A stretch of 64,000 bases of DNA from Fulvivirga sp. GTDB lineage: Bacteria; Bacteroidota; Bacteroidia; Cytophagales; Cyclobacteriaceae. A program made the translations under genes and the position numbers. The notes under the pieces were generated by a model. It saw only the letters and a program-made list of their open reading frames with translations. It had not been told where the DNA came from and ran no database searches. The stretch lies in NCBI GenBank assembly GCA_028280565.1, contig JANQLQ010000057.1:21268-85267 (forward strand), written 5' to 3'. Below are positions 17,936-27,080 of the stretch, piece by piece (position 1 is the first letter of the stretch; every line of letters starts with the position of its first letter).

Positions 17936-18577
17936 ATGGAGGTAAAGTCTTTCGTGTTCAATCCTTTTATGGAAAACACTTACCTGCTGTACGACGAGTC
18001 CAGGGAGGCGATCATTGTAGATCCCGGGTGTTACGAAGACTATGAGAAGAAGGAGCTAACAAGCTTTATAGCTGATCATGATTTGAAGGTGACACGACTT
18101 TTGAATACCCATTGCCATATCGACCATGTATTTGGCAACCAGTTTGTGAAAGACAAGTACGGGGTAAAACTTGAAATACATGCTGAAGATGAGGCCACCT
18201 TAAAGGCCGTGAAGGTCTATGCTCCCAATTACGGATTCCAGCATTTTGAAGAAGCAGAAGTAGATCAGTATTTCGATGAAGGGGATACGATATCCTTTGG
18301 GAATTCCTCTTTAGAAATAGTTTTTGTGCCCGGTCATGCCCCGGGGCATGTGGCTTTTTACAATAAAAATGAAAAAATAATCATAGGCGGAGATGTCCTG
18401 TTTGACGGGAGCATAGGCCGAACCGACCTTCCGGGGGGCGACTTTGATACTTTGATCAAAAGTATCCACGAAAAGATCTTCCCCTTGGGTGACGAAATGG
18501 TGGTCTATCCCGGCCATGGGGCTACGACTACCGTAGGCAAAGAAAAACAAACCAACCCTTTTTGTGCTTTGGCTTAG
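17936..18577 (+). CDS. MBL-fold metallo-hydrolase, glyoxalase II-like
   Basis: A 213-residue metallo-beta-lactamase-fold hydrolase. The metal site is clear: NTHCHIDHVFG (HxHxDH), a His in PGHAPGHVAF, Asp in GGDVLFDGSIGRTDLPGGD and a final His in YPGHGATTTVG. The GRTDLPGGD segment is typical of the cytosolic glyoxalase II-like/persulfide dioxygenase-like subgroup. The exact substrate (a thioester or small thiol derivative) is not shown by the sequence. It is followed 34 bp later by pssA on the same strand. Confidence 0.9.
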   Translation: MEVKSFVFNPFMENTYLLYDESREAIIVDPGCYEDYEKKELTSFIADHDLKVTRLLNTHCHIDHVFGNQFVKDKYGVKLEIHAEDEATLKAVKVYAPNYGFQHFEEAEVDQYFDEGDTISFGNSSLEIVFVPGHAPGHVAFYNKNEKIIIGGDVLFDGSIGRTDLPGGDFDTLIKSIHEKIFPLGDEMVVYPGHGATTTVGKEKQTNPFCALA

Positions 18578-18611
18578 ATCGCTTATTTAGGGATATGACG
18601 ACTCATCGGCA

Positions 18612-19289
18612 ATGGTAAAAAAGCATATTCCAAACTTCCTGACCTGCTGTAACCTGATCTGCGGTTGTGTAGGGTTAGTACTTACCTTCGAAGGAAAAGC
18701 ACCCTATGCCGTGTACTTGGTTTGGCTGGCCATGCTTTTTGATTTTCTAGATGGGTTTACCGCACGTATCTTGAAAGCTTTTTCGCCTATGGGAAAAGAG
18801 CTGGATTCATTAGCCGACCTGGTCACTTTTGGCGTGTTGCCTTCGGTCATACTTTTTAAGATGATCTCAGCAGCTTCTCCCCACGCATACCTCCCCTTTC
18901 TTGCTTTTATTATTGCCGTATTTTCAGCCTTGCGATTAGCAAAATTCAATATTGATGATCGTCAGCAAACGGTTTTTATAGGACTGCCCACCCCGGCAAA
19001 CGCTTTGTTCCTTTCTTCACTTGTGTTTGTAGATGACCTGTATCCCCAGTGGCTAACTGCACCAGTGCTCGTTGTGATCACCGTTCTATTCTCCTTATTG
19101 TTAGTAGCTCCTATCGAACTGTTTTCCTTAAAGTTCAAATCCTTTAACTGGAAAGGGAACGAGGTGCGTTTCCTTTTCCTAGGCACGGGCTTGGTACTAG
19201 TTTTACTCTGCTGGCAATTAGCCCTGCCATTGATTATTATAGCTTACCTATTAATTTCCGTGGTTGTAAAAGCGTTTTCATCCTCCTAA
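18612..19289 (+). CDS. pssA: CDP-diacylglycerol--serine O-phosphatidyltransferase
   Basis: A 225-residue integral membrane enzyme that makes phosphatidylserine, the precursor of phosphatidylethanolamine. The CDP-alcohol phosphotransferase motif (DGxxAR..8..GxxxDxxxD) is complete across DFLDGFTARILKAF and SPMGKELDSLADL. Several hydrophobic helices follow. The N-terminal KKHIPNFLTCCNLICG is typical of class II PssA. Its neighbours are an MBL hydrolase before it and porU after it, so no lipid operon is apparent. Confidence 0.94.
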   Translation: MVKKHIPNFLTCCNLICGCVGLVLTFEGKAPYAVYLVWLAMLFDFLDGFTARILKAFSPMGKELDSLADLVTFGVLPSVILFKMISAASPHAYLPFLAFIIAVFSALRLAKFNIDDRQQTVFIGLPTPANALFLSSLVFVDDLYPQWLTAPVLVVITVLFSLLLVAPIELFSLKFKSFNWKGNEVRFLFLGTGLVLVLLCWQLALPLIIIAYLLISVVVKAFSSS

Positions 19290-19370
19290 CTTTACAATAA
19301 TGAAAGTTTTCGAAACGTTTACCCCCTTTAACTTGTTACTTCGAAAGCTCTTTCGCTAAAATTAGTTGTA

Positions 19371-22300
19371 ATGATCAAAGTTCTACTTGTAATTTTTGGT
19401 ACTTTGTGCTTTATATCAGCGTCTTTTTCCCAAAACTCGGTATTGGGCAGTGGACAGTGGTATAAAATACCAGTAGAGGAAAATGGTGTATACAAGCTTA
19501 CCTATGATTTCCTCGGGAGTGCCGGTATGCCGGTGGATGAGGTGGACCCTACTAGGTTAAAAGTTTATGGTAACGCTGGTGGCATGCTTCCCCAGCCTAA
19601 TTCCGATACGGTTGAAATTGACCCTATGGAAAATGCTATTCTCGTTGTAGGCGAAGAGGACGGCAGCTTCGACCCGGGAGATTATGTGCTTTTTTATGGC
19701 TTTGATCCCCATGACCACGCCTACGGGCCTGGCGGCCTGTCTTTTGATTATAACGTTTACTCGGATCAGAACTATTACTTCATAACGGCCGACGGTGACA
19801 AAGGGATCCGTGTGGAGCCCCAGCCCAATGAAGGGAATGCTTTCCCGATCGTCGATTCATTTGATGATTACAGGCACTACGAAACCGAGGGCACAAACTT
19901 CCTGATCTCGGGAAGAGAGTGGTATGGGGAGCGGTTCGATGTAACCACCACTTATGATTTTACCTTTGCTTTTGAAGGTGTAGTACCCAGCTCTTCGATC
20001 TCCGTAACCTCGGATGTCATGGCACAGTCTTTCGCAGAGTCTTCTTTTGACATCTCTCTGAACGGTGCTGCACTGGGTTCGCAAACCGTGAGCCCGGTAC
20101 CTAATTTTGAAGAGCCTCGGTTTAACAACCCCTTCAGGTACAGTATCAAGGGTAGGACAAGCCATGATTCATTCACCTTACCCGCTAACCAAGTAGCGGA
20201 TCCATCTAACTTGGCTGTCCGGCTTTCTTATAATAAGAATAGCTCAAGACGTTCCATCGGGTATCTTAATTACCTGCGGGTGGAAGTAGAACGACGGCTG
20301 CAACTGTATGACGACCAGGTCACCTTCCGATCACTGGGTAGCTTGGCTAACGCTCAATCTACTTTTCAAATACAAAATGTATCACCGGGCAATATGACCT
20401 GGGATATTACCCAAAGAGGTTTACCCAGGGACCAAGCCTTTAACCTGGAGGGATCGGTTGCATCTTTTGGGAGCTCAACCAGCAGCTTACGTGAATTCGT
20501 GGTTTTTAACCCGGGAGAAGTACCTACACCAAGCAGCATTGAATCCATTCCCAATCAAAACATAAAAGGGATAAGTACTCCAACCTTTCTCATTATTACC
20601 CACCCGGATTTCCTTTCCCAGGCGAATAGACTGGCAGATTTCAGGCGCCAAAACGATAACATGACCGTAGCCGTGGTTACTACCGAACAGGTCTACAATG
20701 AATTTTCCAGCGGGAAGCAAGACGTTTCTGCGATCAGGAACTACGCAAAATTCCTTTATGACAAAAGCAGCGAGCTAAAATATCTCTTACTTTTCGGCAA
20801 GGGGTCATATGACTATAAAAATGTGTTAACTGAAAACAGGAACTTTGTGCCGATCTATCAATCGTATAATTCCTTGCATCCCTTGGATACCTATGCCTCT
20901 GATGATTACTACGGATTTATGGAAGAAGACGAAGGAGCATGGTTGGAGATTAATGGTGGTAATCATACACTGGATATAGGGGTGGGTCGATTCCCTGTAA
21001 GCACCCTTGAAGAGGCGCGCGTGATGGTAGACAAAGTGATACTTTACACAACAGACCCTCGCTCACTGGGCGCCTGGCGAAATGAGACGGTCTTTGTCGC
21101 TGATGACGGCGACTCCAATCTGCATCATGGCCAAGCCGATGAATTGAGCTCATTTGTAGAAACCACGTTCAACGACTACAACACCAACAAACTATACCTG
21201 GACGCTTTTCCCCAAATTTCACGACCGAACGGTGAAACTTCGCCAGAGGCCCGTAAAGCCTTGGGTGATATCGTAGAGCAAGGGGCGTTGATCGTGAATT
21301 TCACGGGACATGGAGCAGAAACAGGCTGGATGCAAGAACAGGTACTGGATCTTTTTTTAATAGACCAGTGGAGCAACCGTTACCAACTGCCATTGTTTGT
21401 CACGGCTACCTGTGAGTTTAGCCGCCATGACGACCCACGAAGGGTAAGCGGCGGGGAGCGTGTAGTTACCCACGAAAGAGGGGGAGGTATCGCCATTGTC
21501 AGCACCTGCCGGCCGGTGGCTTCCGATTCTAATTTTGAATTAAATAAAGCCTTTTATAACTCGGTATTCGAGCTGGAAGACGGCGAGCTGCCACGCCTAG
21601 GGGATGTTTTTCGCCGGACAAAAAATGAAAGCATCGATTTGGCCCAGGACACGCGCAAAGTAGGCAACAGGAACTTTGCCCTGCTAGGTGACCCTAGCTT
21701 GAGGCTAGCCTACCCGAAAGAGAGAGTGGTGATCACCAATTTACTCGAAGGAGAGACCCCGACAGACACCTTGCGCGCCATGGCCCACATGAAGCTAAGA
21801 GGAGAGATACAAGGCCAAGATAACCTGCTAGCCAGCACATTTAACGGCACCTTGGATATTACCATATTTGATGATGAAGTATCTAAGACCACTTTCGGTA
21901 ATTCTAACGCGCCCTTCACATTTGAATCCAAAGAAAATAAGATCTTTAAAGGAAGCGCCACCGTAACTGACGGTAAATTCGAGGTAGAATTCGTAGTTCC
22001 AAAGAACATCTCGCAGTCGTACGAGCCCGGTAAGATCAGTCTTTATGCCCATCATAATGATGGTGTATCGGATGCTCACGGCGCTGAAATAAATATTGTG
22101 GTCGGGGGTACCACTTCGGCTCCCCCCACAGACACCTCCGGACCGGGGATACAACTGTATGTAGGAGATACACTGAATACGCGGGTGACGGATATCAGTC
22201 ATAACACTGTTTTGTATGCTTTGCTAGAAGACGAAAACGGGATTAACATTTCGGGGTTTGGCATCTCTAACAGCATCACTGCCGAGCTAGATGAAGATGC

Positions 22301-22790
22301 CGTTTTTGTATTAAATGATTTCTACACCGCCCGTAAAGATAATTTCCGGGAAGGCTGGGTCATCTTTCCACTAGATGACTTGGAAGAGGGCAGGCATGTA
22401 CTACGGTTGAAGGCATGGGATACCTTTAACAATCCCGGTGAAGCGGAGATTGAGTTTTTCGTAGCTGACCCAAATAACCTCGTCGTCACAGGGCTAAAAA
22501 ACTCCCCCAATCCTGTACGATCAAATACACTTTTTTCTTTCGAGCATAACCGTGCCGGGGAAGATCTCGAGGCCAATTTGCAGATCATATCGAGTATGGG
22601 TGAACTAGTCCGGGACCTGGACTTCGAAATTGTAGATAGCCTGCCCGTAGTAGACCTTTTTGAATGGGACGCTACAGGTCTCTTAGGTCAAAAATTATTG
22701 CCCGGGATATACTTATACAGGTTGACCGTTCGTTCCATACTCGACGGGGCAAAAGGACAGTATTTTCAAAAACTTATTCTTATAAATTGA
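19371..22790 (+). CDS. porU: T9SS C-terminal signal peptidase PorU
   Basis: An 1139-residue gingipain-family (C25) protease. PorU removes the C-terminal sorting domain from T9SS cargo at the cell surface and attaches the cargo to its lipid anchor. A signal peptide (LVIFGTLCFISASFS) is followed by a long beta-rich pro-region, then the C25 domain with catalytic His647 (NFTGHGAETGW) and Cys681 (TATCEFSRHDDP), Ig-like domains and a C-terminal sorting-like domain (NSPNPVRSN...). The length fits the family. porV begins 27 bp downstream, the usual order in this phylum. Confidence 0.95.
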   Translation: MIKVLLVIFGTLCFISASFSQNSVLGSGQWYKIPVEENGVYKLTYDFLGSAGMPVDEVDPTRLKVYGNAGGMLPQPNSDTVEIDPMENAILVVGEEDGSFDPGDYVLFYGFDPHDHAYGPGGLSFDYNVYSDQNYYFITADGDKGIRVEPQPNEGNAFPIVDSFDDYRHYETEGTNFLISGREWYGERFDVTTTYDFTFAFEGVVPSSSISVTSDVMAQSFAESSFDISLNGAALGSQTVSPVPNFEEPRFNNPFRYSIKGRTSHDSFTLPANQVADPSNLAVRLSYNKNSSRRSIGYLNYLRVEVERRLQLYDDQVTFRSLGSLANAQSTFQIQNVSPGNMTWDITQRGLPRDQAFNLEGSVASFGSSTSSLREFVVFNPGEVPTPSSIESIPNQNIKGISTPTFLIITHPDFLSQANRLADFRRQNDNMTVAVVTTEQVYNEFSSGKQDVSAIRNYAKFLYDKSSELKYLLLFGKGSYDYKNVLTENRNFVPIYQSYNSLHPLDTYASDDYYGFMEEDEGAWLEINGGNHTLDIGVGRFPVSTLEEARVMVDKVILYTTDPRSLGAWRNETVFVADDGDSNLHHGQADELSSFVETTFNDYNTNKLYLDAFPQISRPNGETSPEARKALGDIVEQGALIVNFTGHGAETGWMQEQVLDLFLIDQWSNRYQLPLFVTATCEFSRHDDPRRVSGGERVVTHERGGGIAIVSTCRPVASDSNFELNKAFYNSVFELEDGELPRLGDVFRRTKNESIDLAQDTRKVGNRNFALLGDPSLRLAYPKERVVITNLLEGETPTDTLRAMAHMKLRGEIQGQDNLLASTFNGTLDITIFDDEVSKTTFGNSNAPFTFESKENKIFKGSATVTDGKFEVEFVVPKNISQSYEPGKISLYAHHNDGVSDAHGAEINIVVGGTTSAPPTDTSGPGIQLYVGDTLNTRVTDISHNTVLYALLEDENGINISGFGISNSITAELDEDAVFVLNDFYTARKDNFREGWVIFPLDDLEEGRHVLRLKAWDTFNNPGEAEIEFFVADPNNLVVTGLKNSPNPVRSNTLFSFEHNRAGEDLEANLQIISSMGELVRDLDFEIVDSLPVVDLFEWDATGLLGQKLLPGIYLYRLTVRSILDGAKGQYFQKLILIN

Positions 22791-22791
22791 C

Positions 22792-22799
22792 TATATTTG
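22792..22799 (+). promoter_or_regulatory. Possible -7 element for porV
   Basis: TATATTTG directly follows the porU stop and lies 18 bp before the porV ATG. It fits TAnnTTTG, so porV may have its own promoter besides read-through from porU. No TTTG -33 element is at the right distance. Confidence 0.4.
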
Positions 22800-22817
22800 G
22801 AGGCTTAGCATCGCTTT

Positions 22818-23987
22818 ATGAAAAATTCAATCTACTTAACATTTATGTTCGCATTAGTGGCCTCTATGGCAGCGGGTCAAGGAACAACAAATCCGGTTAC
22901 CCTAACGGGAGCGGATTCAACGAGGAGGGTGATCACAACAGCCGTGCCGTTCTTAAGCATTACGCCGGACGCACGAGCTGGGGGTATGGGAGATGTAGGA
23001 GTAGCAACTAGTCCTGATGCTAATTCTGTGCATTGGAACCCGGCTAAACTTGCGTTCATAGAAAATGACATTGGATTTTCAATAAGCTATACCCCTTGGT
23101 TAGGCAAGATCATTAACGACATGTCCATAGCCTATCTATCAGGCTATTACAAATTTACAAAAGAGCAAGCGGTGGCCGTGAGTATGAGGTATTTTGATCT
23201 CGGGGAGATCATTTTCACGGAAAATGCAAATGACGAAGGTACCCCCTTCAACCCACGTGAGTTTGCCTTTGATGTTACTTATTCAAGAGCTCTTAGCCAA
23301 GACCTTGGGATAGGGATTGTAGCGCGATATATGCACTCGAACCTCACCGGAAGCTTTTCTTCAGGCGGAGTGGAAGCACGGCCGGGGAATAGCGTAGCGG
23401 CTGACTTAGCGATATACTACAACAAAGACCTCGCCCTAGGCGGCAGTAGCAGTAATTTGGCTTTGGGCGCCAATCTCTCCAATATCGGGGCTAAGATCAC
23501 CTATTCGGATGAAAACAACGAAGATCCCATTCCCACTAATTTAAGACTAGGAGGGGCACTGACCACCGATCTTGATCCTTACAATAAAATAACTTTTGGA
23601 CTGGATTTTAATAAACTACTAGTTCCTAGCCCGCAATTTGACGGCAGTGAAGATGATCTTTCTCTCCTCGGCGGTATGTTCGGATCATTTAGTGACGCTG
23701 AAGACGGCTTCAGCGAAGAACTGCAAGAAGTGACCGTTTCAGCAGGGGCGGAATATTGGTATAACGATAAGTTTGCGGCAAGACTCGGTTATTTTTATGA
23801 AGCAGAAGATAAAGGGAATCGTAAATACCTTACCGTGGGCCTCGGTTTTAGATACCAAGTTTTCGGTATCGACTTCGCCTACCTTGTGCCCCAGGAGCAG
23901 GAACATCCACTAGCGGAGACCCTTCGATTTTCCCTATTGTTCAATTTTGACAAAAGCGAGGCCGAAGAGGAGTCTGTCATTGATTAA
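22818..23987 (+). CDS. porV: T9SS outer-membrane shuttle protein PorV
   Basis: A 389-residue FadL-like beta-barrel that shuttles secreted cargo from the SprA translocon to PorU. It has a signal peptide (FMFALVASMAAGQ) and the family signature ITPDARAGGMGDVGVATSPD followed by HWNPAKLAF. The barrel ends in LRFSLLFNFDK with a short acidic tail. It sits 27 bp after porU. Its TAA overlaps the ATG of the M16 homologue by one base (TAATG), so the protease homologue is translationally coupled to porV. Confidence 0.95.
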   Translation: MKNSIYLTFMFALVASMAAGQGTTNPVTLTGADSTRRVITTAVPFLSITPDARAGGMGDVGVATSPDANSVHWNPAKLAFIENDIGFSISYTPWLGKIINDMSIAYLSGYYKFTKEQAVAVSMRYFDLGEIIFTENANDEGTPFNPREFAFDVTYSRALSQDLGIGIVARYMHSNLTGSFSSGGVEARPGNSVAADLAIYYNKDLALGGSSSNLALGANLSNIGAKITYSDENNEDPIPTNLRLGGALTTDLDPYNKITFGLDFNKLLVPSPQFDGSEDDLSLLGGMFGSFSDAEDGFSEELQEVTVSAGAEYWYNDKFAARLGYFYEAEDKGNRKYLTVGLGFRYQVFGIDFAYLVPQEQEHPLAETLRFSLLFNFDKSEAEEESVID

Positions 23988-25243
23988 TGCTTGATCGTAG
24001 CCGTCCACCCCGGCAATATGCCGTATCGAAGGTGGACTTCCAGCACGTTATAACCGAAAAGCTTGATCCAGGGATTACTTTCCATTTTTTGGAAAGTGGG
24101 GATCAGCCTGTGGTAAAGTTAGAAGCCCTTTTCCCTAAGGGAGGTGCGTGGTTTGAACAGAAACGCGGGGTAGCTTTGCTGTGTTTAACCATGCTGAGAG
24201 AGGGCACCCGCTCCTACTCATCAAAGCAGATATCCGGTACGCTTGCCGCTCATGGTGCCTTCTTAGACATTAATCCCGGGTTGGATTACACCAGTATAGC
24301 ACTGTACTGCCTGGATCGTCACTTAGAAAAGTTGCTGCCCTTGTTTGTAGAGATGATAGACTCTCCTTCTTTTGAGGAAGGCGAGCTCAACTTACAAAAG
24401 GACCAGCAGGTAGCCCAGCTCCAGGTGAGGAACAAAAAAAACAATATTGTCGCTAGCAAAAGACTTAGGTCAATACTCTTTGGCGTCACCCATCCGTATG
24501 GGCGTATCTTGGATGAAAACGACATCCGGGCAATATCGGCTGATGACTTACAAGCTTTTCATCGCGAAAATATGAAAGGTGATTTACAGCTATTCCTGTC
24601 AGGCGCTCCATCAGCGCAGTCCATAGCGGCTTTAAAATCCTCTTTCAATTCCTGGACACTCGAACATAGGATGATCCAAAAGCGGGACCTTCCTCCTACG
24701 GCTACACAGAACAATGGCAATCATGAATCAGTACAAGCCTCTATTCGTATTGGTAAAGTTACCTTGGAAAAAACCCATACAGATTATGTTCCTTTGCTAA
24801 TTACCAACCACCTGCTGGGAGGTTATTTTGGCTCCAGGCTCATGAAAAATATACGGGAAGATAAAGGATTGACTTACGGGATAAGCTCCAGTGTGATCCC
24901 TTTGAAAAATGGTTCATACTGGGCGTTAGGAGCAGAAGTGAATGTAAAGCTCCTGGACCAAGCGCTCAATGAGACCAAGAAAGAGGTGAGATCATTGGCT
25001 GAATTTAATGACATCAACGAACTCGAAACGGCTAAAACACAGCTAATGGGAAGCTTTCAATCCGAGATCAATTCCCCTTTCCAGCTTTTGGAAAAATTTA
25101 AGAACGTCCACTTACATGGAATGGACTACGATTATTATAACCGCTACTTTTCAGCCCTGCAGCAGTTCAATTGTGAAAACGTTAGGGAAATATCACAAAA
25201 ATACCTGTCTACGGAGGATTGGACAGAAGTAGTAGTGTATTAG
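23987..25243 (+). CDS. M16 peptidase homologue without the HxxEH zinc site
   Basis: A 418-residue protein with the two halves of a pitrilysin-family (M16) protein. At the place of the zinc-binding HxxEH motif it reads LLCLTMLREGT, so both His and the catalytic Glu are lost. The C-terminal half keeps the conserved GSRLMKNIREDKGLTYGI. Inactive M16 chains normally pair with an active one (as in mitochondrial processing peptidase). No signal peptide is evident. It is coupled to porV by a one-base overlap. The active partner is not in the window. Confidence 0.85.
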   Translation: MLDRSRPPRQYAVSKVDFQHVITEKLDPGITFHFLESGDQPVVKLEALFPKGGAWFEQKRGVALLCLTMLREGTRSYSSKQISGTLAAHGAFLDINPGLDYTSIALYCLDRHLEKLLPLFVEMIDSPSFEEGELNLQKDQQVAQLQVRNKKNNIVASKRLRSILFGVTHPYGRILDENDIRAISADDLQAFHRENMKGDLQLFLSGAPSAQSIAALKSSFNSWTLEHRMIQKRDLPPTATQNNGNHESVQASIRIGKVTLEKTHTDYVPLLITNHLLGGYFGSRLMKNIREDKGLTYGISSSVIPLKNGSYWALGAEVNVKLLDQALNETKKEVRSLAEFNDINELETAKTQLMGSFQSEINSPFQLLEKFKNVHLHGMDYDYYNRYFSALQQFNCENVREISQKYLSTEDWTEVVVY

Positions 25244-25287
25244 TGTCCCGTTACGTTAACGACGGGTACATAACGAATATGTTCGAG

Positions 25288-25353
25288 GTATTGGGAAGAT
25301 CTCTTTATCAGTAGGCAAAATAGGGGTTTGCCGATTGTTTATTGCCGACTGTT
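25288..25353. repeat. Short dispersed GGCAGTAGGC-type repeat, unit B
   Basis: Shares attgggaagatctc, cagtaggcaaa, ttgccgattg and attgccgactg with unit A at 171-260. It lies in the 559-bp gap 25244-25802, after the M16 gene and before the convergent desaturase. The rest of this gap has no supported gene; a 75-codon reading frame at 25412-25639 looks spurious. Confidence 0.55.
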
Positions 25354-25802
25354 GAGTTTAATCAAGGAACCTAAAAACCGGAGTTTTAAAATCACTGTAG
25401 CCTAGACTAAAATGAGGTTTAGCATGATTTCGCAGTCTTTGAACTGGGGATTAGCTTCCGTTCTACGACCCAGCAGATTCCGGCTCTCGCCATTAGCCCT
25501 CCCACAGCCACCGGCACGGAATGACGTTCATTTTTTAATCGAGTCCAGGTTAAAAAATAATTTAACCATCAAAGTGTGGAACTGGCAAACGGAGAAATCC
25601 ATAACCCGGCTCTTTTTAGCGAAAAGACCCAACGTGTAAGGGTTTCATTTCATGATAAAGTATAGATCCAATGTTCTACACTGCCTCTACGAACAACCTA
25701 CTCAAGACTCACGACTCAATACTATGGACTAAATAGTACCCCAAGTTGACTTTTTATTGCTAAATGATGGATTACTCCAAAGTAGACTGCAAGCCCTCTT
25801 TA

Positions 25803-26759
25803 CTACGCAGACTTTCTCAACTGGGATACCGTGATCTCCTTCTGCTTCAGTTGATTGGCTAGTTTTTTGGCATGTTGTTTATTTTTGGAATATTTTACAT
25901 GATCAGGCACCCCTTTCAGGTCATGTATGAGCCCCATCCAGCTTAATACTTTTAACCCATAATAAGTAATGTCGATTTCCCACCAGAAGAAGCCTTGCCG
26001 CGCGGCCACCTCGTAGTAGTGATGATTGTTATGCCAACCTTCACCGAGGGTCAATAGGGCCAGCCATAGGCTATTCTTGGATTCGTCACCTGATTCATAG
26101 CGCTGCTTGCCAAACTTATGCATGATAGAGTTAATGGAAAAGGTACCATGGTATGTGATGATCGTACTCAAAAAGAAGCCGACAAATAACGTAGACAACC
26201 CATGATGTGTAAACATAAGCAAGGGGCTGCCTCCATTTACCCAAGCGCCCAAAGCCGTCACTAAAACAGCTAGTGTGACGGGTGGCACCAAGTAGTGCTT
26301 GTTTAACCATACTAGCTCCGGGTATTTGGCATAGTCGCCTATCGTTTTATAGTCTGTTTCCTTATAGTCGGGCCCTATGATCCATCCTACATGTGAGTAC
26401 CAAAACCCATACAGCTTCATAGAATGGGGATCTTCGGGGGTGTCACTATGCCGGTGATGATGCCTGTGGTGCGCCGCCCACCATAGCGCGCCCTTCTGGG
26501 CTGAAGTTTGGGCAAGGAAAGCGATCACAAATTGGAACCAGCGTGAGGTCTTGTACGATTTATGTGCAAAATAGCGATGGTACCCTCCCGTGATCCAAAA
26601 CATACGAAAAAAGTACAGGAAAGCACAAATGATCCAATCAAATAGGGTAGCACCGGTCCATAGGGCCGCTAAGGGAAGTAAATGTACGATCAAGAAAGCT
26701 ATTTCTTGTTTGAGGATGGGTTTTTTCCTGTTTTCCAATACGACCGTTTCCTGTGCCAT
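25803..26759 (-). CDS. Acyl-CoA / acyl-lipid delta-9 fatty-acid desaturase
   Basis: A 318-residue membrane di-iron desaturase. The three histidine boxes are present: HRYFAH, HHRHHH and HNNHH, with hydrophobic helices between (HLLPLAALWTGATLF and others). This pattern is that of stearoyl-CoA-type delta-9 desaturases, which put a cis double bond into saturated acyl chains to keep membranes fluid. No electron-transfer domain is fused. It is monocistronic. A -7-like element (TACTTTTG on this strand, 26787-26794) lies 28 bp upstream of the ATG. Confidence 0.93.
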   Translation of the reverse strand: MAQETVVLENRKKPILKQEIAFLIVHLLPLAALWTGATLFDWIICAFLYFFRMFWITGGYHRYFAHKSYKTSRWFQFVIAFLAQTSAQKGALWWAAHHRHHHRHSDTPEDPHSMKLYGFWYSHVGWIIGPDYKETDYKTIGDYAKYPELVWLNKHYLVPPVTLAVLVTALGAWVNGGSPLLMFTHHGLSTLFVGFFLSTIITYHGTFSINSIMHKFGKQRYESGDESKNSLWLALLTLGEGWHNNHHYYEVAARQGFFWWEIDITYYGLKVLSWMGLIHDLKGVPDHVKYSKNKQHAKKLANQLKQKEITVSQLRKSA

Positions 26760-26786
26760 TTTATTATTTTATTGTCTCAGATTCTG

Positions 26787-26794
26787 CAAAAGTA
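26787..26794 (-). promoter_or_regulatory. Bacteroidota -7 element for the desaturase
   Basis: Read leftward the bases are TACTTTTG (plus strand caaaagta), 28 bp before the desaturase ATG. No -33 TTTG is evident. The rest of the 26760-27080 gap holds a terminator for the leftward lipoprotein gene and no ORF. Confidence 0.45.
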
Positions 26795-27013
26795 GGTATT
26801 TCCTACCATAGTAAGACTACCATTCCGTTAACCTAACGATGAAATCAACAGATTAGGTTCCAAGATTGTTATCGTCAAAGAAGAGAGTATTTCGTTAAGT
26901 TGAGAATTACAAAAATTCTACCCGGTCTAAATCCTTGTATCGCTGAAATTGACGGAATGATTACAATGATCAAAATCAATAGCACAGAATTTATGGAGAA
27001 GCGACTACGGGAC

Positions 27014-27046
27014 TAAAAAAGAAGGCTGCCTTTTTTAAGACAGCCT
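27014..27046 (-). terminator. Intrinsic terminator after the tandem lipoprotein genes
   Basis: Read on the minus strand: aggctgtc, an A/T loop, ggcagcct, then tcttttttag. The 8-bp stem has one wobble pair. It lies 35 bp after the stop of the lipoprotein gene at 27081. Confidence 0.75.
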
Positions 27047-27080
27047 CCTGTTATGTTCAAGCGATTTACGAAGTTTCCCG

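Noticed and set aside
25412..25639. 75-codon ORF after the M16 gene
   Set aside because: Composition is not protein-like and it lies in a repeat-containing gap.
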